Under the pieces are notes generated by a model, which was not told the DNA's origin, made no database searches, and saw nothing but the letters and a program-made list of their open reading frames with translations. The translations under genes and the position numbers were made by a program. 64,000 nucleotides of DNA from Entophlyctis helioformis (taxonomy: Eukaryota > Chytridiomycota > Chytridiomycetes > Chytridiales > Chytriomycetaceae). Where the stretch lies: positions 123,101 to 187,100 of the forward strand of contig JAHLKH010000030.1 of the NCBI GenBank assembly GCA_025526915.1, read 5' to 3'. How positions within the stretch are numbered: the first letter of the stretch is position 1; each line of letters opens with the position of its first letter. Shown here in pieces: positions 26,413-38,700 of this stretch.

Positions 26413-27379
26413 GTCTGCGGAGTGGTTGTGGACTGGGTGGTTGGTTGAGTGGGAGTGTGTTGAGGAGTGTGCCGAGAGAGGACGGCGGGCGGAGCCACGT
26501 CTCGACGCGCGGCTCGAAGAGTTGCTGGCCGAGTTGCTGTTGTTGTTGGCAGGCCGAGTGGCTGCTTGCAGAAGCAGAGGCAGAGGCAGAGGCAGACGCA
26601 GATGGAACAGACGGCGCAGAGAGAGAGGGCGCAGAGGGCATGTGGGAACAGAACAGAACAGAACAGAGCAGCGAGTGGCGAGAGTGACGACACTCGGAGT
26701 GACGACAGCAGGAGCGAGTGACGACAGCAGCTCAATCCAATGCAGTCAATGGCAAATCAATGGCAAATCGACAGCAAATCAATGGCGGCAAACGGCCATC
26801 AGTAGGCACAAGCGAGTCAAACTTGCCCGAGCATCTGCCATCTCGGTCAAGTCGCTTGGTGTCTGTCTGGTCGCTCTCTACTCTCTCTCTCTATCAACGC
26901 TCTCTCTCTATCAACGCTCTTTACTCTCTCTACGCACACTCGACTCTCTCCGCAATGGCCTCCCGCAACAGCCTCGCTGGCCCCTCGCCTTCCCCCTCGG
27001 CTTCTTCCCCCTCGGCGGCTTCTGCTTCTGCTTCTGCCCGCGGTGCCGCCGCTCTGCCCGCCAACAAGCACGCTCACAACCAGTCCCAAAAGCCTGCCCA
27101 GCCTGCCCAGCCTGCCCAGCCTGCCCCGTCCTCGCTTCCCGCAAGGCAGGTCCCCCTTGTCGCTCGATCTGTCTGCCCTCTTGTCTGTCCTCTTGTCCAT
27201 CTGCCCATCTGTCCATCTGCCAATCTGCCCATCTGTCCATCTGCCCATCTGTCGCGCTGTCTGTCGCTCTGCATGTTCCCATCTGCAAGTTCCCATCTCG
27301 CAGTCGGCCTTGCTCACTGACTCTTCTCCCTGTCCCTGTAAACCATTGCGTCTGTAAACCCATTGCGTCTCTACACATC
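26413..27379. other. NEO1/PBP1 divergent intergenic region
   Basis: About 970 bp. It holds GCAGAG repeats near 26572-26604, CTCTCT tracts at 26880-26950 and a ten-base CTGCCCATCT-type array at 27180-27255. A plus-strand frame from the ATG at 26955 (MASRNSLAGPS) is Ser/Pro/Ala-rich and protein-like; it could be an extra PBP1 first exon or a leader, but I cannot prove a splice to 27396. Confidence 0.5.
27180..27255 (+). repeat. Degenerate CTGYCCATCT tandem array
   Basis: Roughly seven units of a ten-base pattern ahead of the PBP1 start codon. Confidence 0.75.
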
Positions 27380-30300
27380 ATGCCCTCCAGAGCATCAAAG
27401 AAGAGCGCCTGGAGCGCTGGCCCCCCTCAGATCGCCGGCAGCTACGCGAGCGCCGCGTCCACGTCCACGTCCACGTCCACGTCTGCAAAGCTCAAGGACG
27501 ACGCCCCTCTCCAACCCGCCTTTCCTTCCCGCGACGTCCAGCTCGAGGAGCAAACAAAGCGCATCGCCTTCTGTCTGCTCCGCATGTCGGTAAGTGCCTC
27601 CTCTCTCTCTCTCTCCCTCTCTCTCGCCAATCCCATCCCCACTCTCCATCTCGCTCACACTCGTGCCTCTTGCAGGGCTACAGAGTGTCCGCTACCACCG
27701 TCGCGGGCAAGACCTACGAGGGCATCAAGCTCTACTCCAACAACGACACGGACGTGCTCAGCCTCAGACAGGCCCGGCTCGTCGCCCCCAATGACGCAAA
27801 GGGCGCCAACGCTGTCATCCCCTCGCTCGAAATCCCAAACAAGGACCTCCTCTGTATCTCGTGCCTCTCCATCGAGGCTGTCCCTCTCCCAAAGCCCTCG
27901 GACAACCACCACTCGGGATTCAAAACGGACACGGGCATCTCGGGCGGCTCCGGCCCCCAACGCGAGCGCGAGCTCAAGCGCTGGACTCCTGGAGAAGACG
28001 ACACCTCGACCTTTGTGGGTCTAGAAGGTAAGGCATTCGCCACGACTACCATGACTACCATCCCTCGCGCTGGCCCTGTCACCCCGATGGACACCATCCG
28101 ATTGACGCCTGCTGCCATTCAAACAGAAAACACCGGCCGTCGCCGCCACTGGGACCAGTTTGCCACAAACGAGCGTCTCTTTGGCGTCAAGACGGATTTC
28201 CAAGAAGAGCTGTACACGACCGTCCTGGACAAGGACACTCCCGACTTTAGCAAGCGCGAGGCTGAAGCCAAGCTCGTCGCTGCCGAGATCATGAACTCTG
28301 CTACCGAATACGCGCATGTCGCCGAAGAGCGCGGCCAGGTGTCCAAGGGTGGAGCCGCAAACATGGACGAGGAAGACAAGTACTCGTCGGTTCTTCGTCA
28401 GCCCGGCAAGTACGTGCCGCCCGGCGCGCGTCGCAACGAGCCCCCGTCGCCTATCCCGTCACAGGCTGCCGCTCCATCCGGCAAGCCCGCTCCATCGTCT
28501 ACGTCCACATCTGCATCACAGGACTCGCGTAAAGAGAGCTCCCCGCTGGATGCAAAGACCACACCTAAGCAGACTCCTGGAGCCAGCTCAACACCCGCTG
28601 CGGCGGCCACGTATACCGCCGTGGCTGCAAACAAGATCACCACCAAGAGCGAGCCTGCCCCTGGCCTGCCTCCTCCTGCTGCTGGCGCGACCAAGCGCGT
28701 GCCGCCCGAGTCTGGTGGTGACACGTTTGCTCGCATCGTCGACAAGCACCAGCCCAAGACACTGGCCGCGGATGGCCGCAACCCGCCCGTGGAAAAGTGT
28801 CTCGACGAGTTCAAAGGATTCGTCGCCGACCAGAAAAAGGTCAGCAAGCAGAACATGTTCAATGAGCTCAAGCAGTTTGGAAAGACGCTCAAGGTACGCC
28901 GTTTTCCCCCGTCTGGCTGTCGTCGGATGTTGAACGGGATGATAGCTGACTGCTGACGGTTTTTGACCATGTGTTGCGGGGCTCTTGCTTACAGCTCAAG
29001 GAGCCCATGCCCAGTGACCTTCAAGAGATCCTCAAGAAGGACAAGAAGGACAGCGACAGCAGTGCGTCAGGCGTCGACGCTGCTGCTGCTTCTTCCTCTT
29101 CTTCAGCCGCAACCGCCGCCGCCGCTGCCGTAGCATCCGACAGCATCAAGGCTGGCTCGGCCCCCAAACCCTCCACCGCGTCGACTGCCGTTCCTGACGC
29201 TGGCAAAAAGGACGCGAAGCCGGCTCACGCGTCTGGCTCCTCCACATCCACCGCTGCTGGGTCTGCCGCCCCGCCAAGCCAGGCAAGACCAGCCACACAC
29301 CGTCCCCCACTGCGGCGTCCACTGCTGCATCTGCCCCTGCCCCGGCTGGCCCTTCGACTGCGTCGGCTGCATCGGCTGCCACGACAAGCGACGCAGCGCC
29401 GACGACTGGCGTTATGGCTCTCCCCAAGAACCCGTCCAAGAACGCGGCTGGAAAGCAGTCCCAGCAGGCCCAGTCCCAGCAGTTCCGTGGCTCCCAGCAG
29501 CCTCGCGGCGGAGCGAGTGGCGGGCCATCCAATGCAAGCACAGCAACCAAGACGCAGCAGCCCACTCAGCAGGAAGACGCGGCCTCTATATCCCCCGCCT
29601 CTGGACAGCAGCAGCCTCAACGGCCTGCAACTGGACCGGCCAATGCGACCACCAGTGCAACGGCTAGTGCGACCGCTGGCGCGACGGCTGGGCCTTCCGG
29701 AGTGTCTCACGCCCAGCGATCCCCGACCACCCATGCAGACGTGGACCGCAGCGATGCCGTGTCCGAGGCAGAGTCCAATGCCACAAACACAACGACAGCC
29801 TCGCGCAGCACAGCTGCCAACTTCAAGTTCAATCTCATGGCCGCAGAGTTCACGCCGTCGAGCACGCCGTCGAGCGCGCCGTCCTTTAAGCCGCCGACCT
29901 CGGACAACAAGCCCATGTATGGCAACCATGGCCACACTGGCAACAATGGTGGTAAGCGCGGCGGCAAGAGCGGCCCGTACATGTCCAAGCCGTTCAACAA
30001 GCCGTTCCAGCCCAAGGGATCGTCGCCCAAGGCCGGTGCCTACAGCTACGACCAGGGCGCCTATGGCCAGGCTGGCGACCAGCAAATGTACGGCGGCGGT
30101 CACGCGTATGCCTACCCGCAGCAGTACCACTACGGCGGTGCCCCCGGCGGCGGTCGGCCTCCTTACCCCCACGGCAACGCGCCGCCCAACATGAGCATGC
30201 CGCCAGGATCGGCTCCCGGGGCGTATGCCGGTCAAGTGAGTTTGGTATGGCGTCTGTCGACATGCATCTCGCGTCTGGCGCTTATCCATCGCACTGACAT

Positions 30301-31228
30301 TCCTGGGTTGCCTGCCTGCCTGCCTGCCTGTCTGACTGTCTGTCCACGGATGGATTCTGAGCAGTACGGTCAGCAAGGATTCGCACCGCCCGGTGCCATG
30401 TACGCGCCGCACATGATGCAGCCTGGTGGTCCGCCGCCCCCGCCCAACGCCATGCGCGGCCGACCTCCCTTTATCCACGGACAGCCGCCCATGTACCCTG
30501 GTGGTGAGTGGCTCGATTGGCGAGCATGTGCAGACTGTCGCTGTGGCTGTCGCTGTGGCTGTGGCTGTGGCTGTGGCTGTGGCTGTGGCTGACCGAGACT
30601 GTTCATTGTGTGCTGGTGCGATGCATCGACAGCTCCGATGATGCCTGGATATGCTCCCGAGATGATGGGCGGATACCAGCCTCAGATGATGATGCCAGGG
30701 CCTCACATGGGATGGGTGCCTGACCAGAACGGCATGCTTCCCGACGGTACGATGATGCCTAGCCCTGGCGGCAGTGGCAGTGCCCCCGGCGGCGAAATGG
30801 GCGATGCGGCAGGACCAGCCACAGGCGAGATGGGACCGGAGATGACCATGACGTCGCCCATGGCACCGCCAGCCGGTGAGATCCCCACAGGATACTACCC
30901 CTACGTGCCCCAAGGAATGTACCCGGGCGGCATGCCGTACGACGTGACCTACCCGAGCCACACCAGCCCGTTCCCGCCGCAGATGCACCCGCAACAGATG
31001 GCGAGCATGGCTGCACAGCAGCAGTCCCAGCAGCAGGGCGAGGACCCGCACTCGCCGCAACACCACTCGGTCCGTCCGCCGATGCCGCCTCACCAGCAGC
31101 ACCCACACCAGCAGCATTACATGGCTGGGTCGCCTCATGCCCATGCCCATGGCGCTGGCGGTGGTCCCGTGTCGCCTGGCCCCATGTCGGCACACCACGC
31201 TGATGCCACGTCGCCTGCTCAGCCCTAA
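27380..31228 (+). CDS. PBP1: Ataxin-2/PBP1, poly(A)-binding-protein-binding protein
   Basis: RNA-binding scaffold of stress granules that binds Pab1 and tunes poly(A) tails and TORC1. Exons: 27380-27589, 27676-28027, 28127-28893, 28995-30235, 30365-30503 and 30633-31228. The Lsm domain spans about residues 50-125 (MSGYRVSATTVAGKTYEGI). LsmAD follows (HWDQFATNERLFGVKT, then DEEDKYSSVLRQPGKY). A PAM2-like motif, FKFNLMAAEFTP, lies at about 29820-29860. The C-terminus is a Met/Pro/Gln/Gly-rich prion-like tail. Exons sum to 3305 nt, one short of a whole frame; the break is at the CCCC run 29269-29272. Two introns (99 and 129 nt) are multiples of three without stops, so retained forms would stay in frame. 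AATAAA follows at 31295. Confidence 0.92.
30537..30592 (+). repeat. TGTGGC hexanucleotide repeat
   Basis: About nine units, the first with a TGTCGC variant, in the last intron of PBP1. Confidence 0.85.
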
Positions 31229-31294
31229 AGGGTTGCGCACAGTGTGTGGGACGGTTGCCAGTCGCCAGTCGTCTGTGGTCGCAACGGTTGTTTG

Positions 31295-31300
31295 AATAAA
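31295..31300 (+). terminator. AATAAA polyadenylation signal of PBP1
   Basis: Canonical hexamer 66 bases after the PBP1 stop and about 80 bases before the next start codon. Confidence 0.6.
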
Positions 31301-31381
31301 CGTTGCTTGACCCACGCACATTGACGCGTCTTGAAATGGACGCGAAGGGGTTTAACACGCGACAAGAAAACCATCTAAAGT

Positions 31382-32564
31382 ATGGCAGGCAAGGACGGCA
31401 ACGACGATAATGGTGGTGGTGATGATGGCCGCAGCTCGCCAGTGCGCTCCCGTGCCGCCAGTCCAGCTGCGCGCTCGGCAGGCCATGGCCGCACGGCCCA
31501 TGCCGCCACAGCACACAAGCAGACCCAATGCCCGCCTGAGTTTGTCGTGCGGCATGTCGACGACCCCGACAAGGCTTTCAAAGACCTGCCGCCCCTCCCA
31601 CCGAAACCCGCGACACTTGCGTCGTCACAATCACCATTATCCTCGTCCTTGTCCTTGTCGTCGCCCACACCGGCACCTAGGCGGCATGCTGTCAGCGCCA
31701 CGCGATCGCCGTCGAGTGCTGGCCATGATGGTCGTGATGGTCATGAGAACCGTAAGCGCGTGGCCGAGGCTGGCGTGTCGGTCTTTGACCGTGTGTCCAT
31801 GCCCAGGCCGGCCGTGTCGCCACGATGCGCGCGTCACTTGGGCCATGACGACCATGACCATGACGGCCATGACGGTAGTGGTGGCAGTGGGGACTGGCAG
31901 ACTGCCGCCTCGAAACGCAGAGATGCCCAGCAGATCAATGAAATCAAGCGGCTGCTGTTGCGGCTCAAGATGGAGCAGACGCCGCTCACGATCAAGCCTG
32001 TGCTTGCCATCCCACTGCAAGTACGTGTTTAGCCTGGTTGGTTGGTTGGTCGGTGAGAGGGCAGACGCTTACCACTTGCACGATGCCACGCGACGCCAGA
32101 AACGCGGCAAGGAGGCACATGACAACGAGGGCCAGCAACAGCAGCGGTCACGGATCCCCATCCCCCCATGGAGACTATCATACAAGCCGACGCCAACCTC
32201 GGCGCGCGAAGGTAGCCGTCCCCTCTCCTCCTCCTCATCACAGCGCCAACCGTCCGACCCCGTCCATCTCTTCTCAAGCACAGCATTCAAGGCCCGTCGT
32301 GCACGCCACCACATCGCCGCCCGCCAGCTTGTTGACGATGACGAGTTTGCCGCGCGGCTAGCAGCCGCAGACGCGGCCGCCGGCTTGGACCCGCACCCTG
32401 GCGGCGTCGCGCCGTTCCTGAAACGCCTGGTGCCGTTCATCGTGCTGCCGACACCGGCCGTCGGCGTCGAAGAGAACCCGTACAGACGACGGTTCCGTGT
32501 GCAGATGGATCGCGCGTTCCTGCATGTCGTCGGTCGGGGACCGCCGGCGTCTGCATGGACATGA
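31382..32564 (+). CDS. Unrecognised Asp/His-rich protein
   Basis: I do not recognise a family. Two exons, 31382-32020 and 32100-32564, meet in phase 0 around a 79-nt intron (GTACGT to GCCAG) and give 367 residues. The first half is low-complexity (Ser/Pro/Ala) with a HDDHDHDGHDGSGG stretch. A short helix (QQINEIKRLLLRLKMEQ) then leads into TPLTIKPVLAIPL. The second half has a basic helix near HSSTAFKARRARHHIAAR, an Ala/Asp-rich helix and FLKRLVPFIVLPTPAVG, followed by a basic RRRFRVQ. No signal peptide or membrane segment. Not in obvious operon-like relation to PBP1 153 bp upstream. Composition and the clean junction argue that it is real. Confidence 0.6.
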
Positions 32565-32628
32565 CAGCATTGGCAACATTACAACATTTGGTCATCATCC
32601 ACTCCCTGTCGTCGCACTATGCGGCAGC

Positions 32629-32634
32629 AATAAA
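32629..32634 (+). terminator. AATAAA polyadenylation signal
   Basis: Canonical hexamer 64 bases after the stop of the unrecognised protein gene, on its strand. Confidence 0.55.
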
Positions 32635-32780
32635 AGCGTGGGCGGTGGTGCATGACAGATTGGCAAGGTTGTTGTATGGTTGTGTTTGTTGTATGGTTGT
32701 TCAAAGAGGGAGAGAGAAGAGAACGAGAGTGGGTAGGGTGGGCAGGTGGACCATGGTGGATGTCGAGGTAGACAGGACAG

Positions 32781-35700
32781 CTACGACTTGGGGCTGTGGT
32801 CCATGAGCGTGATCCGCCGCGGTGTCATGATGCCCTGCATGATCCCCGACACGCGCTTGGAGTTGGGCGACTCGACAAAACTGGAGATGCGCTTCTCCGA
32901 GGCGGACGACGGCCCCGTCTCGTTGCGCAGCGTCCGCTCAAACTCCATGCGCTGGTACTTGAGACCCTGCAGCCATTTGGCACGGTCCTGGATGTCCTTT
33001 GTCAAAAAGTACTGTGGCGACGAGTGTCATGTGTTGGGCAGATGTGTGTGTGTGTGCGAGGGTTAGACCGAGCATTGAGCAGCGGAAGCATGGATCGCCG
33101 TGATCGCCACGCCAGTCAACGTACCATGGGAGCAACAGACTTTAGCCGGATCAGGTCTTGGCACCCCGTCTCCACCTTGCAGTTCTTGTGGCAAACCATC
33201 TTGCACCCTGTCGAGTCCCACACACACCCGCATCCGCCTCGAGTCAGCGCTTGCCGACCCCCGCACAACGACAAGCAATGCAACCACCCCAAAACCACCA
33301 CCCCACCTGAGCACTCCATCCCTTGGTTCTTGGAGTCGTAAAAGGGCTCATGGCACACAAAACAGTCGGTCGGCTTGTAAAACTGTCGTGGTGCAAAAAA
33401 GTGGCCCATGTTGTCCGACGTCTTGTTGAGTTTCCGCAGCCGTTGCACGAGCGCGTCGATCTTGTCCTTGTCGCCCGAACTGAACACGTCGAGGTTCTCT
33501 GCGTGGTTCCAACCGCCCACCATCGCATACACATGTCAGCATTCAGCAGTCTGCCTAGTGCCACTCTCTAAACACAGAGGCAAAGCAGAGAGCACCGCAC
33601 CTTTGATCTTGGCAATCGTGCGGTCCGTCGTGAGCAGCTCAATCTCCACGTCCTTGGCCGACCCGTCCTTGTGCTTCTTGCGCGAGTCGCTCGCAGACAG
33701 CTTGCTGAGCACCTCGCGCTTCTTGGTCTCGTCTTCCAGCTGCGCTTCGAGCTGCTTGTGCAGGTTCTGGATCTCCTCGGCACGCGCGGCTGTCTCGGAA
33801 TGCATGGACGAATTCTCGACCGACTGGGTTCAGTGGGTTCAGTGGGTTCCGCGTGATTAGTGGGTTCCGTGCGTTGCCATCATCGCCATACCAACAGCGT
33901 CAGATCACCAAGCATCCATCAATATCAAGGTAGGCGGGCAGGCAGAGTCGGCTACCTCTTTGGACGATGCGCGGCTGTCGCTCCCGTCGTACATGTTGCG
34001 CGGCGATGCGGGTGTGAGCTTCTCGAGCTCCTGCCGGAGCGCGCGTAGCCGCTTGTTGGACGCGTCCAGCTGGCTGATCACGGTTATCTTTTGCGCATCC
34101 GTCGTCACGCTCAGGAGCTTTTCTGTTCCCTGCTGCATGCGGATCTCCAGATCAATGTCCGTTTGCAGCTTCTGGATGCGTTGCTGGGTCTCTTCGGCGC
34201 TCTGCATGCGGTTGCCGCCGTGATCGCCGCCATGTCCGTCGCCATGCCAACAGCAGCAGTGTCAGCTAGCGCCACATTTTGTCGGCGTGCGAGTGGCGAG
34301 CCACTTACGCCTGGTGAGCTGGCTGCCGTGCTGGCCGAGTACGTTTGCACCTTGAAGATGGCATCCACATCTTTGCTGCTGGCGTGGATGACTTCGTTCT
34401 GCGATACCGTCTTGGCCAGGAAAATGTCCGCTCTGCACAGGCCGCAAGGTCAGCATGCCATCCAGAGCCTATGCCCAAATCGAACCAAGCGGGCAGGCAG
34501 ACTGCTCCTTCCCACTCCTCCTCCCACACTGGCCTAAAGCGAAACTCACGTAATGTCAAACACCGTGACGCCTGGCTGGCTGTCCACGTCGCGCTCATTG
34601 TCAAACAACAGCATCTTGAACTCGCGCACCACCGCGTACTGCATGCGCCAGCCCTTTTTGACCTTGCCGCCCTTGGGCACCTTGAGCCAGCCCTGCAGCA
34701 CATCGCCCGGCACAAACAGATCAAACACTGCCGTTTTGTTGCATCCACATCCAAGTCGTGACCATGGTCGTCAGCCAACCGTGTGGACACGCGCGATAGA
34801 ATGGCACGGTCACGGTGGACAGTGGCACACTTACTGCTCGCCTCGGCGGTTTTGATGGTCGGCGACATGGGCTGCAGCCGCAGCGACGATGCCAGCGAGT
34901 CCATGCTCTGGCTGCTATGTTTGCGCCGATGGTCCGTCGAATCCTTGCTCCGGATATCCTCTTCAGACTCCTGCAGCCGCTGCGTGACGCGCTCGGACGT
35001 GTCCACACTCTCGCGCGAGCCCTTGAAGAAGATGCCGCGCAGCTTGAAACGCGAGTGGCTGCGGTCGTCGGGCCGCATCTTGCTGTCAGCCGCCATTTGT
35101 GCCTCGCGCTCGCGCTCACGTTCGCGGTCCTCGTACACCTCGAGCTTGTATTTGAGCGCTTCGGTGTGCTGGTCGAGCTCGTTCACGCGGTCCTGGAGCT
35201 TGTGCTCGCGCAGTTGCGATGCCTGCAGCTCGGTTGTCAGGTCTTGCACGCGGTGCACAGGTTCCTCGAGCGCGAGCTCGGCGCGGAGCCGTGCGTCCAT
35301 CTCGAGTCGCACGGCTTCTTCCAGCTCGTGCACGCGCCGCGTCAGACTGCCATGCAGGTCCTCGAGCTTGAACCGCTGCTCCTTCTCCGCCGTCAGCCGC
35401 TCCTCGACTGCCTTGTGCTCTGCTTTGATCAACGCCACCACGCCGTGGTGCTCGGTGATGGAGTTTTCGTGCTCCTTGGTAATGACATCGATGCGCTGCC
35501 GCAGACGCTCCGTCTCCTGCACCAGCTGCGCATTCATCTGCTGCAGGCTCGAGCTGAGCGACTCGAACGTGATGCGCGACTTGAGCTCCTCGCTGCTCGT
35601 TGCCTCGAGCTCGGCGATCTTGGCCTTGAGACTCGCCGTCAGCAACGTCTCGTGATCGTACTTGACGCGCACATCGTGCAGCTCGGATTGCGTCTCGGCG

Positions 35701-38700
35701 GATGTCTGGCGCAAGGACGTGATTGTCTGTTCGAGCGTCTGCATGTGGTGCGCAGCCTCGTCCAGCTGCGCCGACAGTCTGGACGCCTTGATGTCCGCTG
35801 CCTCGGCCTGGGCCTCGAGCTTGCGACGCGACTCGTCCAGAGCCGCCATGCGCTGCGACTTTTCGAACAGGGACTGCAGGGCACGCTCAACAGCCAGCTT
35901 GGTCTCCGCGTGGGCCTTGGCCTCGGCCGCCAACTGTGCCCTGAGCTGCCCGCGCTCCATCTCAAGAAGCGCCTTGGTCTTGGCGAGTTGCGACGCCTCG
36001 TCCATGAGCTTGTTGCGCGAAGCCGTCTGGCTGGACAGCTGCACCCGCAGGTTCTCAATCTCCTTGTCGACGGTCTCGCGCTGAGAGTTTTGCAGGTCCG
36101 TGACCGTCTGTGACATTTCACGCGACTCGGACAGCGCATCCGCCAGCTTGGCTTGCACGCTCTCGATCTCGATCTGCAGCACCGCCTTGGCCTGCTCGAG
36201 GTCGGCCACGAGCTGGTCGAGCTGCGCCGACTTTTCCTGCTCCTGCTGGAGCCCCGCTTTGAGTGCCGCGGCCTCGGATGTCTGCCGCGCGACCTCGGCT
36301 TGCAACTCTGCCAACCGTGTCACGCTCTCTGCCGCGCGGGCAACCTCACCGTCGGCGCGACTGCCCAGATCCTCTGCCTTGCTCAGCGCCTCTTGCTTGA
36401 GCCGCTTTTCCTCGCTCAGCGCCTTGGACAGCTTGTCCATCTCGGCCTCGAGCTTAGTTTTGGCATTCGTTGCCTCGGCGAGTGCCACCTCGCGCTTCAT
36501 GGCCAGCGCCTTTTCATCGCGCAGCGAGGCATTGAGTGCCGCCACGTCACGCTCAAGACGCTTGCGGATCTCGGCCAGCTCCTGCGTCTCTGCCTTGCTC
36601 TGCGTCTCGCGGTCGGCCGACGACTTGAGCTGCACCAGCTTCTCTTCAAGGCTCTGCCGCTCGTGGGCGTCGCGGTCAAACACGAGCTTGAGCTGCTTGT
36701 ACTCGGCCTCGAGACGGATCTTGTCTTTTTCGACAGCCGTGATGGCCGCCTGCAGATCCGTCCGCTGCGTCGTCTCGCGGCCCAGCGCAGCCTTGAGTGA
36801 AATCGTCTCCTCTTCAAGCTGCTTCTTGGTGGCGGCGAGCGCCGACGCCTTTTGGATCTCGGCCTGCAGCTGCTCTTCGAGGGCTTGCATCGTGCGCACA
36901 CGGTCGGTGCCCGACATGGTCGCGACCGACGACCGTGCGTTTGGCGCAGCGGATGGCGCAGTGGCGGATGGTGGCGGTACGGCCGCCTGCGGTCCGTCCG
37001 CGGAAAAGCCCGGCCAGACGATCGCTGCTGTCGCGTTCTGAACATACGTGTAGCCGACAAACGCAAGGCTCTTGCCAGAAAACTCTCGGCTCTTGGAGTA
37101 AGGCTTCTTGGCCACCTTTTTGCTTTCGTTTTCCTCGTCTTCAAAGTAGCGAGTGTCTTCGGGGCCGCTGAGCTCGGGCACAAACGGCGCCTTGCCTGTG
37201 GATTGCATGCATCGCAGGTGTGACGGCGTCGGTCTTGGTCAGAATCCAGTCGGCGATGGCTATGCCGCCAATGGACTCACTCTCGGCTATGTTGTCCCAG
37301 TCAACGCCTTCAAACCAGGGATGTGATTTGAGCTCCTCGATGCCGTTCTTGCCCAGGCGAACATCCTGATTGCAGATCAGCCTGCCCATTGACGGCACTC
37401 ATCGTCAGACACACCCACATCTCCAGTTACGCCAGCCACTGACGATGGTACGCCTTACTTTTGTATCAAGTCGCGGCACGCTGGTGTGATGTCGGCATCT
37501 TCGGGAAACGCAAAGTATCTCTGCAAACACGCCCAACGATCAGCAGCCGTCTCGAGTCAGCACTTGCCATTTCGTGGCTGTCGTCCAAGCCAACTTCTGA
37601 CACACCTCGTGGTCCATGATCTTGCCATATGTCTCAACAAGCGACTCGGAGTAGAACGGCACTTCGTCAAACAACAGCTCGTACAAAATGATGCCTGGGA
37701 AGCTCGCAGTGCATGTTAGATGCATATCTGCGACAGCAGCCGGATGCCGTCCAGGAGCCACTCACCTAGAGACCACCAGTCCACGCTCTGTCCGTAGTTG
37801 GCTGATCCTTCGTGAGCGCGAAGGATCTCGGGTGAGATGTAATCTGCAGACATGTGTGTTACTCTGCAGGGCCATCAACGAACACGGGCAGTGAGAGGAG
37901 CAGTGATCGCAGTCAAGCCCTACCAGGCGTGCCGACCGTCTCGTGCGACGTCACGCGAGCCGTCTCGCTTATCCGAATACAAGACCCAAAGTCGGCGAGC
38001 TTGACATGGCCCGTTGAATCAATCAGCCAGTTTTCCGGCTTGATATCGCTGGTATGAGACACGGTGCGTCATGTCGTGTCGAGCCGTGTCGAGTTGTGTC
38101 GTGTTGTTTCGAGGCGCAACAGACCTGTCAGACCCACAACCACCAGCACTAACATCCCACCGTCCTTCCACCGGCCATCGACAGTGCAGCAACCGGTCCA
38201 CGCCAGCTCACCGATGAATATAGTTGTACTTGTGGATGACCTCCAAAGCGACAATCATCTCGGCAATGTAGAAGCGAGCCTCCGCCTCGGTCATGGGCGT
38301 CTCGCGGTTGTTGATCATGGCGCGCAGACTGCCGCCCGACACGTACTCCATGACCAGGTAGAGGTTCTCGTCGTCCTGGAACGCCGCATACAGCGTCGTG
38401 ATCCACCGAGAGTTTTGCGAAAACACCAGCGCATTGCGCTCTTCCATGAAAAAGGCGGCCTAGACATTCATCCCCCCATGCATCCGTCATCCGCCAACCA
38501 CGGTCAGCGTGTCAATGGATTGCCGTAGAGCAATGCGGCAGGGGGTTTGTGGAAAGAGAGGGAGAGGGAGAGGGAGAGATAATGGACGGGCGACCAGCAA
38601 CATTACCTCTTGCCGTGTGAGCAGGTCTTGTTTCTTGAGAATCTTCATGGCATACACCTTGGAGTCCTTTTTCGCGCGCACCAGACACACCTTGCCGACA

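Noticed and set aside
29225..31321. 698-codon minus-strand frame over PBP1
   Set aside because: Antisense shadow of Gln/Pro/Met-rich PBP1 codons, with His/Arg bias and no domain.
34815..36113. 432-codon plus-strand frame antisense to the kinase coiled coil
   Set aside because: A mirror of coiled-coil codons; the minus strand carries the 16-exon kinase with matching phases.
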